A stretch of 64,000 nucleotides of DNA from Pseudomonadota bacterium (GTDB lineage Archaea > Thermoplasmatota > SW-10-69-26 > JACQPN01 > JAJPHT01), in NCBI GenBank assembly GCA_021325135.1, contig JAJPHT010000015.1, positions 181,320-245,319 of the forward strand. Reading direction: 5' to 3'. A program made the translations under genes and the position numbers. Under the pieces are notes generated by a model. That model saw only the letters and a list, made by a program, of their open reading frames with translations, searched no databases and was not told the DNA's origin. Positions 39,382 to 47,825 of this stretch are shown here, one piece after another. Position 1 is the first letter of the stretch. Each line of letters opens with the position of its first letter.

Positions 39382-40173
39382 TCACGCCAGCGCGACGGCG
39401 CGCCCCTCGGAGGTCCGGGGCGCGCCCAGGAGGTGCGCCCGCGCCTCGGGGCAGTCGCGCAGGAAGGCGCGCAGCGCGTCCTCAGCCCGCGACTCCTCCC
39501 CCTTGAAGCGCAGCGTGACGCGCCGCTCGCCGTGGTGCGGGTAGCTCCCGATCTCCACGTCGCCGAAGCGCTCCGCCACCGCGCCCAGCGCCGCAGCGAA
39601 CGCCGCCTCCGCCATCTCCACCTCCGCCTCCACGAGGCCCACCTTGGCGCCGGCGGGCACGATGCGGCCCACGACGCCCTGCTCGAAGATGCCCACCAGC
39701 TCCGCCGGCACGCCGGGCATGACCACCAGCGCGGCCGCGCCCTCGCGCAGCACGTAGCCGGGCGCCGCGCCCACGGGGTTCTCCAGCACCTCGGCGCCCT
39801 CGGGCACGGTCACCATCTTGCGTGCGGCCTCGATGGCGTGCTGCGGCACGTTGCCGCGCTTGTTGTAGCGCTCCAGGAGGCGCTGCCAGGAGGGCTCATG
39901 CGCCACGAGGCGCCGCCCGAAGCGCGCCGCGATGGCCTCGGTGGTGCGGTCGTCGTGGGTGGGCCCCAGGCCGCCGCTCACGAACACCACGTCGGCCAGC
40001 GGCAGCGCGTGGTCGATCTCCGCCGCGATGGCGTGCGCCTCGTCGGGCACCACGATGACGCGCCGGAGACGATGGCCCAACTGGTGGAGCCGCTGCGCCA
40101 GGAAGTGCGCGTTCGCGTCGCGGGTGTGGCCTGCCAGGAGCTCGTCGCCCACCAGGATCACGGCGGCCTGCAC
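39382..40173 (-). CDS. CinA N-terminal/MoaB-like molybdopterin-binding domain protein
   Basis: The 263-residue protein has the COG1058 pattern: AAVILVGDELLAGHTRDANAHFLAQRLHQLGH, VFVSGGLGPTHDDRTTEAIAARFGR, ENPVGAAPGYVL and VVMPGVPAEL. Such proteins have been linked to NMN deamidation or ADP-ribose hydrolysis; molybdopterin binding is the ancestral fold. The specific substrate here is unknown. The start GTG at 40173 is at the edge of the AT-rich island, and it diverges from the small gene at 40407. Confidence 0.85.
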   Translation of the reverse strand: MQAAVILVGDELLAGHTRDANAHFLAQRLHQLGHRLRRVIVVPDEAHAIAAEIDHALPLADVVFVSGGLGPTHDDRTTEAIAARFGRRLVAHEPSWQRLLERYNKRGNVPQHAIEAARKMVTVPEGAEVLENPVGAAPGYVLREGAAALVVMPGVPAELVGIFEQGVVGRIVPAGAKVGLVEAEVEMAEAAFAAALGAVAERFGDVEIGSYPHHGERRVTLRFKGEESRAEDALRAFLRDCPEARAHLLGAPRTSEGRAVALA

Positions 40174-40406
40174 GGAGGGGTGAACGAAGGGACACGAAAA
40201 AGGTGTTCCCCCTGTTGAAGGCGCAAATTGACGGGGCGCTCAAGGGGGCAATCCCATTCTACGTGCCTTCTTGTTTGTCGTCATAATTCGGACGCCGAGT
40301 ATTTCTGTTATTTTGTCGTGAATCATCATTTTCTCAGAAAATACAATTGATGAATGTGGGGGAAAAGGATTAAACGTCGGTTTGCATTTTCTTTTGTGGG
40401 GCTGTA
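40174..40406. other. AT-rich intergenic island, no gene found
   Basis: About 230 nt with many T and A runs (for example tgttattttgtcgtgaatc, and tttctcagaaaat as a short palindrome) interrupt an otherwise GC-rich chromosome. It holds no credible coding sequence. It probably includes a promoter for the gene at 40407, such as attaaac about 40 nt upstream. Confidence 0.6.
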
Positions 40407-40718
40407 ATGTATTTCCTAAGGCCTATCTTTCTCACTTGCTTGCTCGTGATTGTGATCAGCCCCAGCCCTGCCGCCGCTACAGGGTGCTATGACCGTCCTC
40501 TGGGTGGGTCAATTTGGATTCCAGACCAGAATGGGCCTGCAGTCATCGGCACTTTCAAAGACTACTGGGGGTGCACCTATACTGGAGAGGGTGTGAAAGA
40601 TCCGAGTCTTGGATGCACGTCCTATGGTTGCGCCTACAACGGACGCTGGACTCAATCCGGATCTACGATGGACTCCGTGATCGGAACGGTCGAGTACGTT
40701 CTGAACATGACACATTGA
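40407..40718 (+). CDS. Small secreted protein in an AT-rich island
   Basis: The 103-residue product has a signal peptide (FLTCLLVIVISPSPAAA) and a mature chain of about 80 residues with cysteines in GCYDRP, WGCTYTGEG, LGCTSYGCAYNG. Codon use favours A/T-ending codons, unlike every neighbour. No family was recognised. It is probably a recently acquired or rapidly changing exported protein. A TATA-like attaaac lies 40 nt before the ATG. Confidence 0.62.
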   Translation: MYFLRPIFLTCLLVIVISPSPAAATGCYDRPLGGSIWIPDQNGPAVIGTFKDYWGCTYTGEGVKDPSLGCTSYGCAYNGRWTQSGSTMDSVIGTVEYVLNMTH

Positions 40719-40784
40719 GATTTGATCCGGACCTCGCTCTCAATGGGTATAGGATTGGACCGTGCGTCCAACACCCTATCCTCA

Positions 40785-40795
40785 AGCTTTATAAG
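40785..40795 (+). promoter_or_regulatory. Strong TATA-like box for the MoxR operon
   Basis: The word agctttataag is the best TATA-box match in the window. It lies about 60 nt before the first gene of the operon, so this transcript has a real leader of some 35 nt containing GGAGG. Confidence 0.6.
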
Positions 40796-40853
40796 CGGAC
40801 TCGCCGCGTCAACCCTGCCCGAAGCGCGGAGGCAACGCCAGTTGGACAGCAGG

Positions 40854-41507
40854 ATGGTGAAGGCCGCAGCCGCAGCCGCCCTGGGGATCGTCCTTCTTCT
40901 GCCCACGTTCAACGCGCTGAACAACTCCTACGTCCAGAACGTGCCCCCGCCCCCGTGGGTCCCGACGCCCAGCACGATCCCGGACATCACGCCCCCCTCC
41001 GACTTCAAGCCCCCGCCGGACTTCAAGCCGCCCCCGGACTTCGACGCCTCGAAGTACAAGGGGCAGATCCCTCCGGGTGGCTGCCCTCCGCCCATCATCC
41101 AGGTGATCAAGGAGGCGACGTTCAACGACAGCATCACGCAGTCCAGCAACGGGCTGCTCCCCATCGGGAACCCCACCTCGTACGACCTGGCGAGGGACTT
41201 CTCCCCGCCCAACGGCACCTACGCGATCATCGGGTTCGTCAATCTGACCCAGTGGGAGGGCACCAACTTCACGGCCACGGTGCACCAGCCCGGCGGTGGC
41301 TCGTGGAGCGGCTACGGCAACAACACCATGAGCCCGCCCCGCCAGGAAGACGAGTCCATCCTCTACAACTCCTACGAGGCCCTCGGGCACAAGCCCGCGC
41401 CCTCGGGGCAGTACACGCTCACGCTCCACGCGGACGCGCCCTTCGTGCAGGGCGACATCCGCAGCACGTTCTACTCCATCATCCCCTGCGGAGGACTCCT
41501 CAAGTGA
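40854..41507 (+). CDS. Secreted or membrane-anchored proline-rich protein
   Basis: The 217-residue product has an N-terminal hydrophobic segment (AAAAAALGIVLLLPTFNAL), a Pro-rich linker containing tandem FKPPPD units (residues 40-65), and a beta-rich domain (YAIIGFVNLTQWEGTNFTATVHQPGG and QYTLTLHADAPFVQGDIRSTFYSI). One cysteine pair (GGCPPP, IPCGG) may be bonded. It is the first gene of the MoxR/DUF58 operon, with the following gene starting in TGATG overlap. A TTG at 40842 follows a GGAGG and is an alternative start. Confidence 0.75.
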   Translation: MVKAAAAAALGIVLLLPTFNALNNSYVQNVPPPPWVPTPSTIPDITPPSDFKPPPDFKPPPDFDASKYKGQIPPGGCPPPIIQVIKEATFNDSITQSSNGLLPIGNPTSYDLARDFSPPNGTYAIIGFVNLTQWEGTNFTATVHQPGGGSWSGYGNNTMSPPRQEDESILYNSYEALGHKPAPSGQYTLTLHADAPFVQGDIRSTFYSIIPCGGLLK

Positions 41508-42403
41508 TGCGCCTCGTCCTGAAGCCTGCCGGCGTGAAAGCCCTGTGGATCGGAGGCGGCGCCCTCGTGGGGCTCGCCGTGGGGGCGCTTATCGCGAACT
41601 TCGACGCGGCCGTGGGGCTCGCGCCGATCTGGCTGCTCCTCTGCGTGGCCTACGCGGGCGGCATCGGCTTCTTCCTGCGCGAGAAGGACGCGGCGCCCCG
41701 CGAGGCGGCCCGCGCCGCGGCGCCCGCCCCCGCGCCGGTCCGAGCCTCCGCGCGCCCCGCCCCCGCGCCGCTGCCGCGCGGCAACGGCCTCTCGGTCCTT
41801 CTCGACCTGCCCGACGTGCCCGAGGGCTTCCCCACGGTCATCGGCGAGCGCGAGACGGTGCGCGTCGTCGTCTCCGTCCAGACCGTCTCCGGCCCCGCGA
41901 CCGGCGCCGCGGTGCGCCTCGCCAGCGCGCCCCGCGACGGCGCGCGTGCCCTGGCGGGCGAGGGCGTCACGGGCGCGGACGGCACCGTCGCGTTCACGCT
42001 CCACGCTCCCGGAGTCGGCGAGCTTCTCCTCGACGCCGAGGCGAGCCTCGAAGGGCTCACGGGCTTCGCCAGCGCGACGGCCAGCGTCGTGCGCTACGAG
42101 GAGGAGATCGCGCGCCTCTTCGGCGAGTTCCGCTCCTTCGCCATCGGCCTGCTGGGCCCCGACGCCGAGGCGTGCACCGCCCGCGAATTGGCCGAGCGCC
42201 TGCGCGTGGGCTCCGACGCCGCCTCCGCGCGCGCCCTGCTGGAGCTGGCGCGCATCTACGAGCTTGTCGCCTACGGCGAGCGCGAGGCGGACCGCCGCCT
42301 CTACCTGGCGCTCATGCAGCAGCTCCTCGTGCTGGAGCGCGCCGACCTGCCGCAAGCGGGCGGCTCCCCGGGCGCCTCGCCCCCCGCGCTGACGGAGGTC
42401 TGA
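41507..42403 (+). CDS. Membrane protein with Ig-like and DUF4129-like domains
   Basis: The 298-residue product has two transmembrane helices (about 10-30 and 38-56), a Pro/Ala-rich linker, an Ig-like or carboxypeptidase-regulatory-like beta domain (about 95-190) and a C-terminal helical region (CTARELAERLRVG...LARIYELVAYGE) that resembles the DUF4129 tail found next to MoxR and DUF58 genes. In known MoxR systems such proteins help assemble or regulate membrane complexes. It overlaps the preceding stop codon by 1 nt (TGATG). Confidence 0.7.
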   Translation: MRLVLKPAGVKALWIGGGALVGLAVGALIANFDAAVGLAPIWLLLCVAYAGGIGFFLREKDAAPREAARAAAPAPAPVRASARPAPAPLPRGNGLSVLLDLPDVPEGFPTVIGERETVRVVVSVQTVSGPATGAAVRLASAPRDGARALAGEGVTGADGTVAFTLHAPGVGELLLDAEASLEGLTGFASATASVVRYEEEIARLFGEFRSFAIGLLGPDAEACTARELAERLRVGSDAASARALLELARIYELVAYGEREADRRLYLALMQQLLVLERADLPQAGGSPGASPPALTEV

Positions 42404-42442
42404 GCGCTGCTCGAGCCCCTGGTCCCTCCGCGTGCCGGCCGC

Positions 42443-43279
42443 ATGCTCAACCTCGCGGGCGCGGGCCTCTCCGCGTTCGCGTTCCTGCTCTCCACCACCG
42501 TGACCACGGTGAGCGGCGTCATCCCCGTCACCATCCTCGCGCCGCTCCTCGTCGTCGCCTTCGGCCTGCGCGTCGCGGGCATCAGCCACGCCCTCTCCAA
42601 CGGGCGCGCCGTCATGGCGTGGTCGCCGCGCGTCGCGTCGTGGGTCTTCTTCGGCGCCGCCGCGCTCCTCCTGGGCCTCTCGGGTTCGAAGTACGTCGTG
42701 GCCCTCTTCGCCGCGTTCCTCGTGCTGGACTTCGCCGCGGGCTGGACCAAGCGCGACCTGGACGAGAAGGGCGCGAAGGAGCGCAAGGCGTTTCCCTACC
42801 GGAAGGCGCTTCTCGTGGCGGCCGCCATCGGCTACGCCGCGCTGGTCGCCGCGTTCCAGATCCTCTACGCGCGATATCTTTCCTACGGCGAGCTGATCAC
42901 GTGGGCGCTCATCGGCGCGGGCTTCGCCGTCGCGCTGCGCCTCTGGCTCGCGGGGCCCAAGGCCGGCGACGCGTGGCTCTTCGCGCCGCGCGACCACCGG
43001 CGCCACGAGCGCCGCGAGGCCCGCGTCCTGGACCCCAAGCGCGTGCGCGCCGAGGCGGTCCTCGACGCCTTCCGCGCCCGAGGCGACGCCGCGCCCTTCC
43101 TCCAGTTCGTCCGCGACTCCGCCACCGCCGCCGACCTCGCCGAGGAGGACGTGCGCGCGCTGGAGTCGCGCATCCTCGCGTCCATCGCCCGCGCCGGCAC
43201 CAACCGCGACGCGGACGCGCGCGCCGCCCTCGACGAGGTCGAGCGCATCCTCTCCCTTCGACGCTCCCAGGAGTTCTGA
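42443..43279 (+). CDS. Membrane protein of the MoxR/DUF58 operon
   Basis: The 278-residue product has about five or six hydrophobic helices (AFLLSTTVTTVSGVIPVTIL, VFFGAAALLLGLS, VVALFAAFLVLDFA, LITWALIGAGFAVALRLWL) and a polar, basic C-terminal tail of some 85 residues. No family was recognised. Position between the DUF4129-like gene and moxR, with a 2-nt gap to moxR, indicates that it is part of the same complex. Confidence 0.75.
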   Translation: MLNLAGAGLSAFAFLLSTTVTTVSGVIPVTILAPLLVVAFGLRVAGISHALSNGRAVMAWSPRVASWVFFGAAALLLGLSGSKYVVALFAAFLVLDFAAGWTKRDLDEKGAKERKAFPYRKALLVAAAIGYAALVAAFQILYARYLSYGELITWALIGAGFAVALRLWLAGPKAGDAWLFAPRDHRRHERREARVLDPKRVRAEAVLDAFRARGDAAPFLQFVRDSATAADLAEEDVRALESRILASIARAGTNRDADARAALDEVERILSLRRSQEF

Positions 43280-43281
43280 CC

Positions 43282-44292
43282 ATGAAGACCGACGACTACC
43301 TCGAGGCCTCGCACGCGGTGTACAAGGACGAGGTCAACAGCCTGCAATCGCTCATCCGCGGCGTGGGCCGCAGCATCGTGGGCAAGGACGTCGTCGTGGA
43401 GAAGCTCATCGCGGGCGCGCTCGCCGGCGGCCACGTCCTCATGGAGGACTACCCGGGCCTGGGGAAGACGCTCCTCGTGAAGACCTTCGCGCGCAGCGTG
43501 AGCGCGGACTTCAAGCGCGTGCAGTTCACGCCCGACATCCTGCCTTCCGACATCCTGGGCACGAAGATCTGGAACCAGGAGACGCGCCAGTTCCAGCTCT
43601 ACAAGGGCCCCATCTTCACCAACATCCTGCTGGCCGACGAGATCAACCGCGCGCCGCCCAAGACGCAGAGCGCGCTCCTGGAGGCGATGGAGGAGCGGCA
43701 GGTCACCATCGACGGCGAGACGCACAAGCTCCCGCGCCCCTTCTTCGTGCTGGCCACGCAGAACCCCGTCGAGCAGGAGGGCACGTATCCCCTGCCCGAG
43801 GCGCAGATGGACCGTTTCCTCATCCGCCTGAGCATGGGCTACCCCGCGACGGACGAGGAGGAGGCCGCCATCCTCCAGCGCCGCGCCGGCTGGGCCAAGG
43901 ACGACCCCACCGGGGACTACAAGCCCGTCATGGACCTCCAGCAGTTCGACGCCCTGCGGCAGCGCGTGGAGAACGGCGTCATCGTCAGCAGCGACGTCAT
44001 GCTCTACATCGGCCGCGTCGTGCGCGCCGTCCGCGCCCACCACCAGGTGCGCGTCGGGCCCAGCCCGCGCGGCTCGCTGGCCCTCTTCAAGCTCAGCAAG
44101 GCGCTCGCCCTCCTGCGCGGCCGTGACTTCGTCGTTCCCGACGACGTGAAGACGTTCGCCGTCGACGCCCTCGCGCACCGCACGCTGCTGAAGGTGGAGG
44201 ACCTGCTGGCGGGCGGCTCGCCCGAGAAGGCCGTGCGCGAGGCCATGGCGACCGTCCCCGTCCCCGCCGCGAAGCCGCGCCGGCTCTCGTGA
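43282..44292 (+). CDS. MoxR-family AAA+ ATPase
   Basis: The 336-residue AAA+ protein has Walker A PGLGKTLLVK, the Walker B region ILLADEINRAPPKTQ, sensor 1 ATQNPVEQEGTYPLPEAQMDRF and sensor 2 ARP-like PSPRGSLAL, matching the MoxR branch. MoxR proteins act as chaperone-like ATPases that activate or insert metal centres in partner complexes, typically with DUF58/VWA partners. Here DUF58 follows directly (9-nt gap), and membrane proteins lie on both sides. Confidence 0.94.
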   Translation: MKTDDYLEASHAVYKDEVNSLQSLIRGVGRSIVGKDVVVEKLIAGALAGGHVLMEDYPGLGKTLLVKTFARSVSADFKRVQFTPDILPSDILGTKIWNQETRQFQLYKGPIFTNILLADEINRAPPKTQSALLEAMEERQVTIDGETHKLPRPFFVLATQNPVEQEGTYPLPEAQMDRFLIRLSMGYPATDEEEAAILQRRAGWAKDDPTGDYKPVMDLQQFDALRQRVENGVIVSSDVMLYIGRVVRAVRAHHQVRVGPSPRGSLALFKLSKALALLRGRDFVVPDDVKTFAVDALAHRTLLKVEDLLAGGSPEKAVREAMATVPVPAAKPRRLS

Positions 44293-44301
44293 GGATCCAT
44301 C

Positions 44302-45615
44302 ATGGCCCGGCCGAAAGAGAGGACCGAGGATGACGCCAAGGGCCTGGCGCCCTTCGGCCGCGCGCTCGCCACCGCGGGCGCCGCCATGCTCACCCTCGGC
44401 CTCGCCTTCGGCGACTACCCGTACCTCATCATCGCCGTGATGCTCCTGGGCCTCTGCTACTGGGCGCGCGGCCACGCGGTGCCCGGCCTCTCCGCCACGC
44501 GCACGCTCTCCCGCCGCGAGGTCCGCGCGGGCGACACGGTGGACGTCTCGGTGGAGGTGCGCAACGAGGGCGCGCAGCCCGTGGGCCTCTCGCTCCACGA
44601 CAAGGCCCCCGACGCGTTCTCCCTGGAGGCAGGGGGCAACTTCGGCGCCGGGTGGCTCGCCCCCGGCCAGCGCGCCACGCTGCGCTACCGCCTTCGCCCG
44701 CCGCGCCGCGGCACGCACCCCGTGGGCGCGCTGCGCGCCACGGCCTACGATCCGCTCTTCCTCCAGAGCGCGCCCGTCTCCGAGGCCGCGCCTGCGGACG
44801 ACGTCACGGTCCACCCGCGCACGCCGCCCGCGCCGCGCATCCGCACCAGCGCCGCGTGGGGCCGCACGCTCCTGCCCGGAGGCGACAAGGCGTCGCGCGG
44901 CATCCTGACCAACGACTTCCGCGAGCTTCGCCCCTACGCGCGCGGCGATCCCCTCAAGAGCGTCAACTGGAAGGCCACGGCCCGCGAGAGCCGCGAGGAC
45001 CTGAGGCTCATCGTCAACGACTACGAGGTCGAGGGCAAGAAGGTCGTCTGGCTCTTCGTCGACGCAAGCCCCTACACCGTGGGCGGCACGAACCTCGGCA
45101 GCGTGTTCGACGAGATCGCCAGCGGCGCGCTCGCCGTGGCGGGGCACTACCTGGACATGGGCCACCGCGTGGGCTTCACGCTCTTCGGCGCGGGCCAGAC
45201 GCGCATCCTCTACGCCGAAGGCGGCGACGCGCAGGAGCGGCGCATGGCGGCCCTCCTCGCCACCGCGATGCCCGGCGAGCCGGGCGAGGACGTGCAGCGC
45301 GCCGTCGAGGCCGCCAAGGGCTTCCTCGCCCGCGAGAAGCCCCTCGTCTTCGTCTTCACGCTCCCCGGCCGCGACCCGGGCCTCGCCAAGGCGCTCCTCT
45401 CCGCGCGCGCCCTCGCCAGCACCGGCCGCCGCCCCGCGCCCGTCGTGTGCGTGACGCCCATCCTCCCCGGCGACGGCAGCACCGCCGCGCGCATCGTGGC
45501 CATCGAGGAGAAGGCGCAGCTGAAGGGGCTGGAGCGGCGCGGCATCACCGTCATCCGCTATCACCCGCAGCGCGCGCCGCTCCAGGCGCTCCTCGCCAAG
45601 GGGGTGCTCCGCTGA
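44302..45615 (+). CDS. DUF58 family protein
   Basis: The 437-residue product starts with two hydrophobic helices (LATAGAAMLTLGLAFGDYPYLIIAVMLLG, in part), a beta domain (DTVDVSVEVRNEGAQPVGLSLHDKAP) and the DUF58 core: NDFRELRPYARGDPLKSVNWKATAR, LRLIVNDYEVEGKKVVWLFVDASPYTVGG. DUF58 resembles a von Willebrand A module with a partial metal site and works with MoxR ATPases. It is 9 nt after the MoxR gene, which is typical of the pair. Confidence 0.92.
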   Translation: MARPKERTEDDAKGLAPFGRALATAGAAMLTLGLAFGDYPYLIIAVMLLGLCYWARGHAVPGLSATRTLSRREVRAGDTVDVSVEVRNEGAQPVGLSLHDKAPDAFSLEAGGNFGAGWLAPGQRATLRYRLRPPRRGTHPVGALRATAYDPLFLQSAPVSEAAPADDVTVHPRTPPAPRIRTSAAWGRTLLPGGDKASRGILTNDFRELRPYARGDPLKSVNWKATARESREDLRLIVNDYEVEGKKVVWLFVDASPYTVGGTNLGSVFDEIASGALAVAGHYLDMGHRVGFTLFGAGQTRILYAEGGDAQERRMAALLATAMPGEPGEDVQRAVEAAKGFLAREKPLVFVFTLPGRDPGLAKALLSARALASTGRRPAPVVCVTPILPGDGSTAARIVAIEEKAQLKGLERRGITVIRYHPQRAPLQALLAKGVLR

Positions 45616-45632
45616 GCACGGGCATCGGCTTC

Positions 45633-46301
45633 GTGGACGAGAAGATCGACGCGCTGCGCGCGCTCCCGCCCGGAAGCCTCGCCCGCCGCGCGCTCTACGC
45701 CTTCCTCGTGGGCCTGGGCGTCACGCTCACGGGCTATGGCAGCATGTTCGTCAAGGACACGCCCGCCATCCCCTACAAGCTCATCCCCGACCTGCGCGGC
45801 GCGCTCTTCCTCCTCAGCGGCACGACGCTGGGCCTCTATGCGGCCTACGGCCGGTCGAGCCACCGCACGTGGGCGCTCTGGGGCGTCCTCGCGTTCGTCA
45901 TCGGCTTCCACCTGGAGGAGGCGACGGTCCACTGGATCGGCCCTTTCCCAGGCAGCATCACGGGCATCCGCGTCGGCCTCCTGGGCACCGCGGGCTCGCT
46001 CCTCGCCATCGCCGCCGTCGTGCTCCTCCACGTCGAGGTCGAGTCGTCGCGCCTCGCGCAGGACCTCGACAAGCGCGGCGCCGGAAGGGACTCGGGGCTC
46101 GCCGTCGCGGAGGGCCTGCGCGGCGAAGGCGCGCGCCGCGTCGTCGCCGTCGCCGCAGGCGCCGCCGGGCTCGGGCTCCTCGCCATCGTGTCGGAGAAGA
46201 TCATCGGCAACGGCGCGACGGGCGGCGTCTACGTTCTGTTCCTCGGGAGCGCCATCCTCTTCGGGCTCGCGTTCGCCTTGGTCCGGTTCGGGCGCCGCTG
46301 A
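45633..46301 (+). CDS. Membrane protein, last gene of the MoxR/DUF58 operon
   Basis: The 222-residue product has about six transmembrane helices (RALYAFLVGLGVTLTGYGSM, LRGALFLLSGTTLGLYAAYG, TWALWGVLAFVIGFHLEE, VGLLGTAGSLLAIAAVVLL). No family was recognised. The in-frame start nearest the DUF58 stop is a CTG at 45612; the GTG at 45633 is more standard and was used. It is followed by palindromic repeat copy 2. Confidence 0.75.
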   Translation: MDEKIDALRALPPGSLARRALYAFLVGLGVTLTGYGSMFVKDTPAIPYKLIPDLRGALFLLSGTTLGLYAAYGRSSHRTWALWGVLAFVIGFHLEEATVHWIGPFPGSITGIRVGLLGTAGSLLAIAAVVLLHVEVESSRLAQDLDKRGAGRDSGLAVAEGLRGEGARRVVAVAAGAAGLGLLAIVSEKIIGNGATGGVYVLFLGSAILFGLAFALVRFGRR

Positions 46302-46303
46302 AG

Positions 46304-46410
46304 CCCAAACGCGGGGGGATTCGGGGGGCGGAAGCCCCCTGACGTGAAGGAAAAGTCCGGCAGACGATCAAAACGTCAGGGGGCTGCGCTCCCTGAAACC
46401 CCCGCTTTTG
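46304..46410. repeat. Dispersed palindromic intergenic repeat, copy 2
   Basis: Arms ccaaacgcggggg and cccccgcttttgg, then GGGGGGCGGAAGCCCCC against GGGGGCTGCGCTCCC, enclose a core bounded by GACGT and ACGTC. The core includes gaaggaaaagtccggcagac, whose complement is related to the core of copy 1. It sits between the convergent membrane protein gene and the methyltransferase gene. Confidence 0.8.
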
Positions 46411-46418
46411 GCGCCGCC

Positions 46419-47366
46419 TCACCCTCTCATGTCCAGCGCCTTCCGGACCTCCCCCGCGATCGCAAGGGAAAGGGGCGGCGGCACGCTCTCGCCGATCATG
46501 TTCATCTGCTCGTTCTTGGAGCCGTGGAACACGAAGTCGTCGGGGTAGCCCATGAGGCGCGCGTGCTCGCGGGCCGTGAGGAGGCGGTCCTCCACGGGGT
46601 GGATGAAGCGGCCCAGCCCCTTCACGGTGGGCGCCAGCTCGTCGGCCTTGAGGCGCGTGAAGGCGCCGTGCATGCGGCCGTCCGCGGCCCGGTAGCGGTA
46701 GAGGCTGTCGCCCTCCTCCATCTCGCGCATGCGCTGGCCGCGCTTGCCTCGCATGGGGACCTCCTCGTGGTTGGGGATCTCCACGTCGAGGCTCTGGAGG
46801 TCCGCGATGGCCTCCTCCACCGTGACGCGGCGCGCGACCTTGGGTGGTGATATCACCACGTTGGAGATGAAGACGCGGTCGCGGTGGCTGGGCGTGCCGT
46901 GGTCCTCCGCCTGGAGGCGGTTGAAGTGGATGGAGGGGTAGCCCTGCCGCGCGAAGATGGTGCGAAGCTCGGCCTCCAGCGGGCCCTCCATGATGGGGGG
47001 CACATTCTCCATGACGAAGACGCGCGGCTGCAGCTCCTTCACGACTTTGGCGTACTGGAGCGTCAGGCTCCCCACGGGGTCGGTGTAGAGGCGGTCCAGG
47101 GGGTTGCGGCGGCGGTCGGCGTTGGCCACGGTGAACGCCTCGCAGGGCGGGCCGCCGATGAGCACGTCGGGCCGGCCCATCTTCGCGTACTCCTGCGTCC
47201 GGACGTCGCCCAGGTGCGGCTCGCCCACGGGCACGTTGGCGACGTAGGTCTCCAGCGACGTGCGGAACGACTCGACGGCGTGCCCAATGCGGAAGCCGCG
47301 CTCGGCGAAGCCGAACCCGAAGCCGCCGCAGCCGGCGAAGATGTCAACAACATTCGGCGCGTCCAT
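46419..47366 (-). CDS. DNA (cytosine-5) methyltransferase, orphan
   Basis: The 315-residue protein transfers a methyl group from S-adenosylmethionine to cytosine C5. Motif I DIFAGCGGFGFGF, motif IV GGPPCEAFTVAN with the catalytic Cys, motif VI MENVPP, motif VIII HRDRVF, and motif X SVPPPLSLAIAGEV are in canonical order. The target-recognition region lies about 200-265. No restriction endonuclease gene is next to it, so it is an orphan here. Recognition sequence cannot be predicted. GTG at 47375 is an alternative start. Confidence 0.93.
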   Translation of the reverse strand: MDAPNVVDIFAGCGGFGFGFAERGFRIGHAVESFRTSLETYVANVPVGEPHLGDVRTQEYAKMGRPDVLIGGPPCEAFTVANADRRRNPLDRLYTDPVGSLTLQYAKVVKELQPRVFVMENVPPIMEGPLEAELRTIFARQGYPSIHFNRLQAEDHGTPSHRDRVFISNVVISPPKVARRVTVEEAIADLQSLDVEIPNHEEVPMRGKRGQRMREMEEGDSLYRYRAADGRMHGAFTRLKADELAPTVKGLGRFIHPVEDRLLTAREHARLMGYPDDFVFHGSKNEQMNMIGESVPPPLSLAIAGEVRKALDMRG

Positions 47367-47483
47367 CAGGACCACCCGAATGTTGTTGAGAGGCCGGGCT
47401 GGCGACCGAAGGGAGCCAGTGCGGCTGAATCCACGACCGTGGGCGCGTCCACGGGCGCGCGAGGAGGGTCTTCCTACAAAGCC

Positions 47484-47705
47484 CTACTTGGGCGGCAGGA
47501 GCGGGGGCAGGACGTAGAGGAAGAACCCCAGGAACGCCGCGCACACGCCGCCGAACGCGATGGTGCCCGCGGCCATCATGGCGAGCTTGGAGGAGCCCAG
47601 CCCCACGAGGGTCCCCACGAGGATCAGCGCGAGGCCCGCGACCAGGAGGCTCACGCCCCGCACCAGCGAGGCGGTGTTCTCGCGGACCTGGTCGAGGAAG
47701 CCCAC
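47484..47705 (-). CDS. Small membrane protein of unknown function
   Basis: The 73-residue product has two hydrophobic helices (LVRGVSLLVAGLALILVGTL and AAGTIAFGGVCAAFLGFFLY) joined by a short polar loop. No family was recognised. The GTG start at 47705 is preferred because a ttcaaatgg box lies about 30 nt upstream. The in-frame sequence further upstream is antisense to the gene at 47826. Confidence 0.65.
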   Translation of the reverse strand: MGFLDQVRENTASLVRGVSLLVAGLALILVGTLVGLGSSKLAMMAAGTIAFGGVCAAFLGFFLYVLPPLLPPK

Positions 47706-47726
47706 GTCCAGGGCGACCGTTTGGGG

Positions 47727-47736
47727 CCATTTGAAG
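47727..47736 (-). promoter_or_regulatory. TATA-like box for the small membrane protein gene
   Basis: On the minus strand ttcaaatgg lies about 30 nt upstream of the GTG at 47705, consistent with the leaderless pattern seen elsewhere. Confidence 0.5.
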
Positions 47737-47825
47737 GCTGCGGACGCGACCTGCACGCGTCGCGACAAGGCGCTGAGGAGAAACGTTGATGGCGGCGCCT
47801 CGGGCTGTTGGCGCGGAGGCTTCCC

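Noticed and set aside
42883-45564. Minus-strand ORF of 893 codons
   Set aside because: It lies opposite the MoxR, DUF58 and membrane protein genes, all well supported. The translation is rich in Ala, Arg, Gly and Val with no motif.
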